This document shows positions 60,756 to 64,000 of a stretch of 64,000 nucleotides of DNA, in pieces. The position numbers were made by a program, and so were the translations under genes. How positions within the stretch are numbered: position 1 is the first letter of the stretch; the number at the start of each line of letters is the position of its first letter. The stretch lies in assembly GCF_028369135.1 (NCBI RefSeq), contig NZ_JAPWHW010000021.1, positions 1 through 64,000 on the forward strand. The letters run 5' to 3'. A model generated the notes under the pieces. That model saw only the letters and a program-made list of their open reading frames with translations, was not told where the DNA came from and made no database searches. The DNA is from Roseovarius sp. ZX-A-9. Its GTDB lineage: Bacteria > Pseudomonadota > Alphaproteobacteria > Rhodobacterales > Rhodobacteraceae.

Positions 60756-60887
60756 ATGGCTGAAAAACGGCACAAGCCCCAAGAGATCGTATCAAAGCTT
60801 CGTCAGGTTGAAGTTCTGCAGGGACAAGGGATGACGGTCGCGGACGCGGCACGCCAGATCGGCGTTAGTGAGCATGGCAGCTGGTAG
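60756..60887 (+). pseudogene. IS3 family OrfA fragment (MAEKRHKP type)
   Basis: From ATG 60756: MAEKRHKPQEIVSKLRQVEV, LQGQGMTVADAARQIGVSEH and a stop at 60887. This is the first 43 residues of a second IS3-type OrfA, of a different subgroup. The usual YYRWRKEYGG continuation is missing. With the relic at 60454 it makes a pair of unrelated IS3 remnants. Confidence 0.75.
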
Positions 60888-61011
60888 CGGACCAACAAGG
60901 ACGGGAGCGTGATTAATTCAATCCCAACTGATACACACGCAAAACAGGCGCGAGCGGTCCTATGACGAAGACACGATAGATATAGCCAAGACATTACCGC
61001 AGGTATTTCCA

Positions 61012-62262
61012 GTGATCAAAATTCTCCACACCGCCGATATCCACCTCGATTCACCCTTGCGCTCTCTGGCCCTGCGCGATGCGGAGCTGCGGGAAACGGT
61101 GATGGCGGCGTCGCGCAAGGCCTTCAGCCGCCTTGTAGATGTCGCCCTGTCCGAACAGGTGAGTGCGCTGCTGATTGCGGGGGATCTCTTTGATGGCAAG
61201 GAGCGAAGCGCGCGGACCGGTGCCTATCTGACCAGCGAATTGGATCGTCTCCGTGCGGCGGGGATCAAGGTGTTTTACATCAAGGGCAACCACGATGCCG
61301 AAAACCCGATCACCGGATCGCTCGACCTGCCCGACAACGTGCATGTCTTCGATGCCCGCGGCGGCAAGGTTCAACTGACGGACGAGGTCTGGGTCCACGG
61401 TGTCAGCTTTGCCCAGAAACACGCCCCTGACAGCCTGCTGCCACGGTTCCAGCCCCCCGTGGCGGGGGCGGTGAATATTGCCATGTTGCACAGTTCTCTG
61501 GCAGGTGCTGAGGGCCATGACGTTTACGCCCCCTGTCGCGTGGCTGATCTGACCGCAATGGGCTTCGACTACTGGGCGCTCGGGCATATCCACAAACGTC
61601 AGGTGCATAGTGAAGCCCCCTGGGTCGTCATGCCCGGTATTCCGCAGGGACGTGACATTGGCGAGGCGGGGCCGAAATCCGCAAGTCTTTTGACCATCGA
61701 AAGCGGCAAGATCACGGTGACGGAAGTGCCAACCTCCGTGGTCGAATTCCTGCACAGCACGCTGGACATCACAGGCGCAGAGGATGACGACGCGCTGCGC
61801 CGGATGCTGCGGGAGCATCTGTCCGAACTACGCCTGCGCATATCTACCCCAACCGGCGTGGTGCGTCTGGCGCTGAAGGGGCATTCCAAACGCTACTGGC
61901 AAATCCTGCGCGATCGCGATGTCTGGACCGAACATCTCTGCGACATGATGCGTACGGCGGGGGATCTCTGGCTCGACAAGCTGGTCCTCGACATTGCGCC
62001 CCATGAGAGCGACGCCAACAGCGCCACCGACACCACAGGCGCAGTGGGCGAGCTTTCCGCCACGATGCAGGCCATCAGCGCAGAACCCGGCTTTGCCTCC
62101 ATCGCCCAAGAGGAGGTCACCGCCGTCTTGCAAGACCTGCCCCCCGCCCTGCGCGCACGGCTCATGCCGGATGAAGCCGCGCGGGATGCCCTGACGCAAG
62201 ATCTGGCCCAAGGCGGCGTCAACCGTGTTCTGGCGTTGATGAAAGGAGCGGAAAACTCATGA
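61012..62262 (+). CDS. yhaO: YhaO/SbcD-like DNA repair nuclease
   Basis: 416 residues. The metallophosphoesterase motifs are complete: DIHLDSP at 9-15, GDLFDG near 56, GNHD near 93, LHSS and GHIHKRQ near 185. The fold is that of SbcD/Mre11 and the length fits YhaO. It overlaps the next gene, an SMC-like ATPase, by ATGA, as in SbcCD and YhaO-YhaN pairs. It should cut DNA ends with its ATPase partner. GTG 61012 is the start, with a weak AGG; the first Met is after the conserved part, so a longer protein is excluded. Confidence 0.88.
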   Translation: MIKILHTADIHLDSPLRSLALRDAELRETVMAASRKAFSRLVDVALSEQVSALLIAGDLFDGKERSARTGAYLTSELDRLRAAGIKVFYIKGNHDAENPITGSLDLPDNVHVFDARGGKVQLTDEVWVHGVSFAQKHAPDSLLPRFQPPVAGAVNIAMLHSSLAGAEGHDVYAPCRVADLTAMGFDYWALGHIHKRQVHSEAPWVVMPGIPQGRDIGEAGPKSASLLTIESGKITVTEVPTSVVEFLHSTLDITGAEDDDALRRMLREHLSELRLRISTPTGVVRLALKGHSKRYWQILRDRDVWTEHLCDMMRTAGDLWLDKLVLDIAPHESDANSATDTTGAVGELSATMQAISAEPGFASIAQEEVTAVLQDLPPALRARLMPDEAARDALTQDLAQGGVNRVLALMKGAENS

Positions 62263-64000
62263 GACTCCAGCGCCTCGACCTTGACCGTTTCGGACATTTC
62301 ACCGACCGCAGTTTCGACTTCGGCACGGGCGGGGATCGCCCTGATTTCCACATCATCTACGGGCCGAACGAGGCCGGAAAAACCACCACGATGGAGGCCG
62401 CGCTCCGGCTGTTCTACGGCTTCCCGATGCGCGAGAGCTATGCGTTCAAACATCCGCGCAACAACCTTCAGGTCTCGGCCACGCTGGAGATTGACGGAAC
62501 AGTGCGGCGCTTCACCCGCTTGCCAAAGCGCAGCGGCTCGTTGATCGACGAGTCCGGTACAGCCTTGCCGGAGGCAGCACTTTCAGCCCATCTGGCGGGA
62601 CTTTCCGAAGAGGACTATCGTCAACTGCTATGCCTTGACGACGTGACCATAGAGCGCGGCGGCGAAGAGATCGCCAATGCGCAAGGCGACATTGGCCGGT
62701 TACTGTTTTCGGCCGCGGCCGGCGTGGCCGATCTCAGCGGGGTTCTTGATGGCGTGCGCGAGCAGGCCGACACGCTCTGGAAGAAACGGGGACGGACCAC
62801 GCGCATTGCCGAATTGAAGCGCGAACTGGCCGAGATCGAAAGCGAGATACGGGACAGAGATGTCACCGCAAGCGCGTGGAAGGGTTTGAAGCACGCGCTA
62901 TCTCAGGCGCAACACTCCGAGGAAGAGGCGCGCGCCATCCGTGACGCGCTCTTTGCCACCAAGGCACGAATCGAGGGCCAACGGCGGGCGCTTCCACTCA
63001 TGGCCGAGATCAACACGCTCGAAGCCCGTATCGAAGCCCATCCGGACGTGCCAGAACAGCTTGATTTCGACCCCGAACGGCTGATTGCGTTGCGCACCGA
63101 TCATGGCACGGCCACCGCCAATATCGAACGCCTGAGTAAAGAGATCGCCGCGCTTGAAAAGCAAGTTGCCGAGATCACGGTTGATCCCAAACACCTCGAA
63201 CTGGCCGAACATCTCGACGCGCTCCATGATCTCAGCATCCGCGACAGGGGCGCACAGCTGGACCTCACCCGCCGGAAAGACGAACTCCACGCCGCAGAAG
63301 CGGCGATGATCCGTGCTGCGCAGGACTTGGGCGCGAAACATGGCGTGGACCCGCAGAGTCTCGCCCTGTCACAGGCCGAAATCGCGCAACTGGAACAAGC
63401 GCGCGACGCCCTCCACGATGCCCGCAATTCGGTCATCAATGAGGCACGCGAACTGGCCGATCTCGCGGAGAAACGCGACGCGGCGAAAGAGGCGGTGGCC
63501 ACCACCGAGACGGCGTCCAAGACCGCTGACGCCCCGATTGATGCGCCGCGCGTCACCGACATCCTCGCCCGTTTCGACGTAGATCGCCTAGCGCCCGCTC
63601 ATGCCACCGCCTTGCAAGCCATTCGCGCGGCAGAGGCCAAAGCGCGGAAATCCCTCTCTGCGCTGCGGATGAGCGCGGTCACATTCGGGACCCTGCCACC
63701 CTGCCCCGGCACGCACGCACAGGCGCAGCTTTGGGCCGACCGCCACGTCGAACTCACCCGCGCCGTGCAGGACGCCCGCGAGAAACGCGCCGAACATCGC
63801 GAAACGCTGGCGGCCTTGACCGCCCGTGCCGAGGCCCTGACCGCAGGCGGAGCCCTCGCCTCCGACAGCGAGGAAGAGACCCTCTTTGCCGCACGCGAAG
63901 CGCGTTGGGCGGAGCATCTGAGCACATTGGATGCGGACAGCGCGCGCACCTTCCGCGAGGCCCTGCTCCAACATGACACCGCGATGAAAACCCGCGTGGC
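62259..64000 (+). CDS. yhaN: YhaN/SbcC-like ATPase, 3' end outside the window
   Basis: At least 580 residues are encoded before the window ends. The N-terminus has MRLQRLDLDRFGHFTDRSFD and the Walker A IIYGPNEAGKTTTMEAAL at about 33-50, followed by KHPRNNLQVSATLEIDG. After about 200 the protein is a long coiled coil rich in Ala/Glu/Arg (AELKRELAEIESEIRDR, HLELAEHLDALHDLS). This is a Rad50/SbcC-like layout; the C-terminal Walker B lies beyond base 64000. It is coupled to the nuclease gene. Confidence 0.85.
   Translation, partial: MRLQRLDLDRFGHFTDRSFDFGTGGDRPDFHIIYGPNEAGKTTTMEAALRLFYGFPMRESYAFKHPRNNLQVSATLEIDGTVRRFTRLPKRSGSLIDESGTALPEAALSAHLAGLSEEDYRQLLCLDDVTIERGGEEIANAQGDIGRLLFSAAAGVADLSGVLDGVREQADTLWKKRGRTTRIAELKRELAEIESEIRDRDVTASAWKGLKHALSQAQHSEEEARAIRDALFATKARIEGQRRALPLMAEINTLEARIEAHPDVPEQLDFDPERLIALRTDHGTATANIERLSKEIAALEKQVAEITVDPKHLELAEHLDALHDLSIRDRGAQLDLTRRKDELHAAEAAMIRAAQDLGAKHGVDPQSLALSQAEIAQLEQARDALHDARNSVINEARELADLAEKRDAAKEAVATTETASKTADAPIDAPRVTDILARFDVDRLAPAHATALQAIRAAEAKARKSLSALRMSAVTFGTLPPCPGTHAQAQLWADRHVELTRAVQDAREKRAEHRETLAALTARAEALTAGGALASDSEEETLFAAREARWAEHLSTLDADSARTFREALLQHDTAMKTRV

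Noticed and set aside
1..64000. CRISPR arrays, rRNA and tRNA genes
   Set aside because: No regularly spaced repeats or conserved tRNA T-loop/acceptor pairs were recognised on reading; a covariance-model search would settle tRNAs.

Overview
The window looks like an accessory-rich stretch of a Roseobacter-group (Rhodobacteraceae, Alphaproteobacteria) genome. The evidence is the gene content: a run of ABC and TRAP (DctPQM and TAXI) uptake systems, Lrp, IclR and LacI regulated catabolic operons, a VPLPA-CTERM protein, tightly packed genes with many ATGA start/stop overlaps, and insertion-sequence types common in that family. No tRNA, rRNA or CRISPR array was recognised.

Layout. 1-6.2 kb is a recombination scrapyard: truncated IS66, IS21, IS1182-like and IS3 genes, serine recombinase debris, a metallophosphoesterase, a tyrosine recombinase, and a decayed copy of a glycine-betaine type ABC ATPase. 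6.2-13.2 kb holds two ABC importers (a ProVWX type and a NitT/TauT type) with a MetX-like alpha/beta hydrolase between them. 13.3-19.7 kb adds a glutamine-synthetase-like ligase, two paralogous Lrp regulators, a Rieske oxygenase and two NAD(P) dehydrogenases. I read 6.2-19.7 kb as one locus for uptake and oxidation of an organic amine, which is inference.

19.9-30.1 kb is a single minus-strand operon: lacI, FAD oxidoreductase, IlvD/Edd dehydratase, aldehyde dehydrogenase, TRAP DctPQM and GMC oxidoreductase, probably for a sugar, polyol or sugar acid. 31.0-43.9 kb is an IclR-controlled CoA pathway: sulfurtransferase, flavin hydroxylase, CoA transferase, two hot-dog dehydratases, TAXI-TRAP uptake, acyl-CoA ligase and thiolase.

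43.9-46.1 kb is a second insertion-sequence scrapyard around an intact IS256-family element. 46.3-50.5 kb is a four-gene operon of type III polyketide synthase, ICMT-type methyltransferase, RND/MMPL exporter and small secreted protein; it is the best candidate here for an incompletely described system. 50.8-60.2 kb carries small proteins, a Crp/Fnr regulator, an HPF/RaiA protein, a membrane-anchored receiver protein and a VPLPA-CTERM surface protein, mixed with recombinase remnants. 60.4-64 kb has two more IS3 remnants and then a YhaO/YhaN-like nuclease-ATPase pair that runs off the end.
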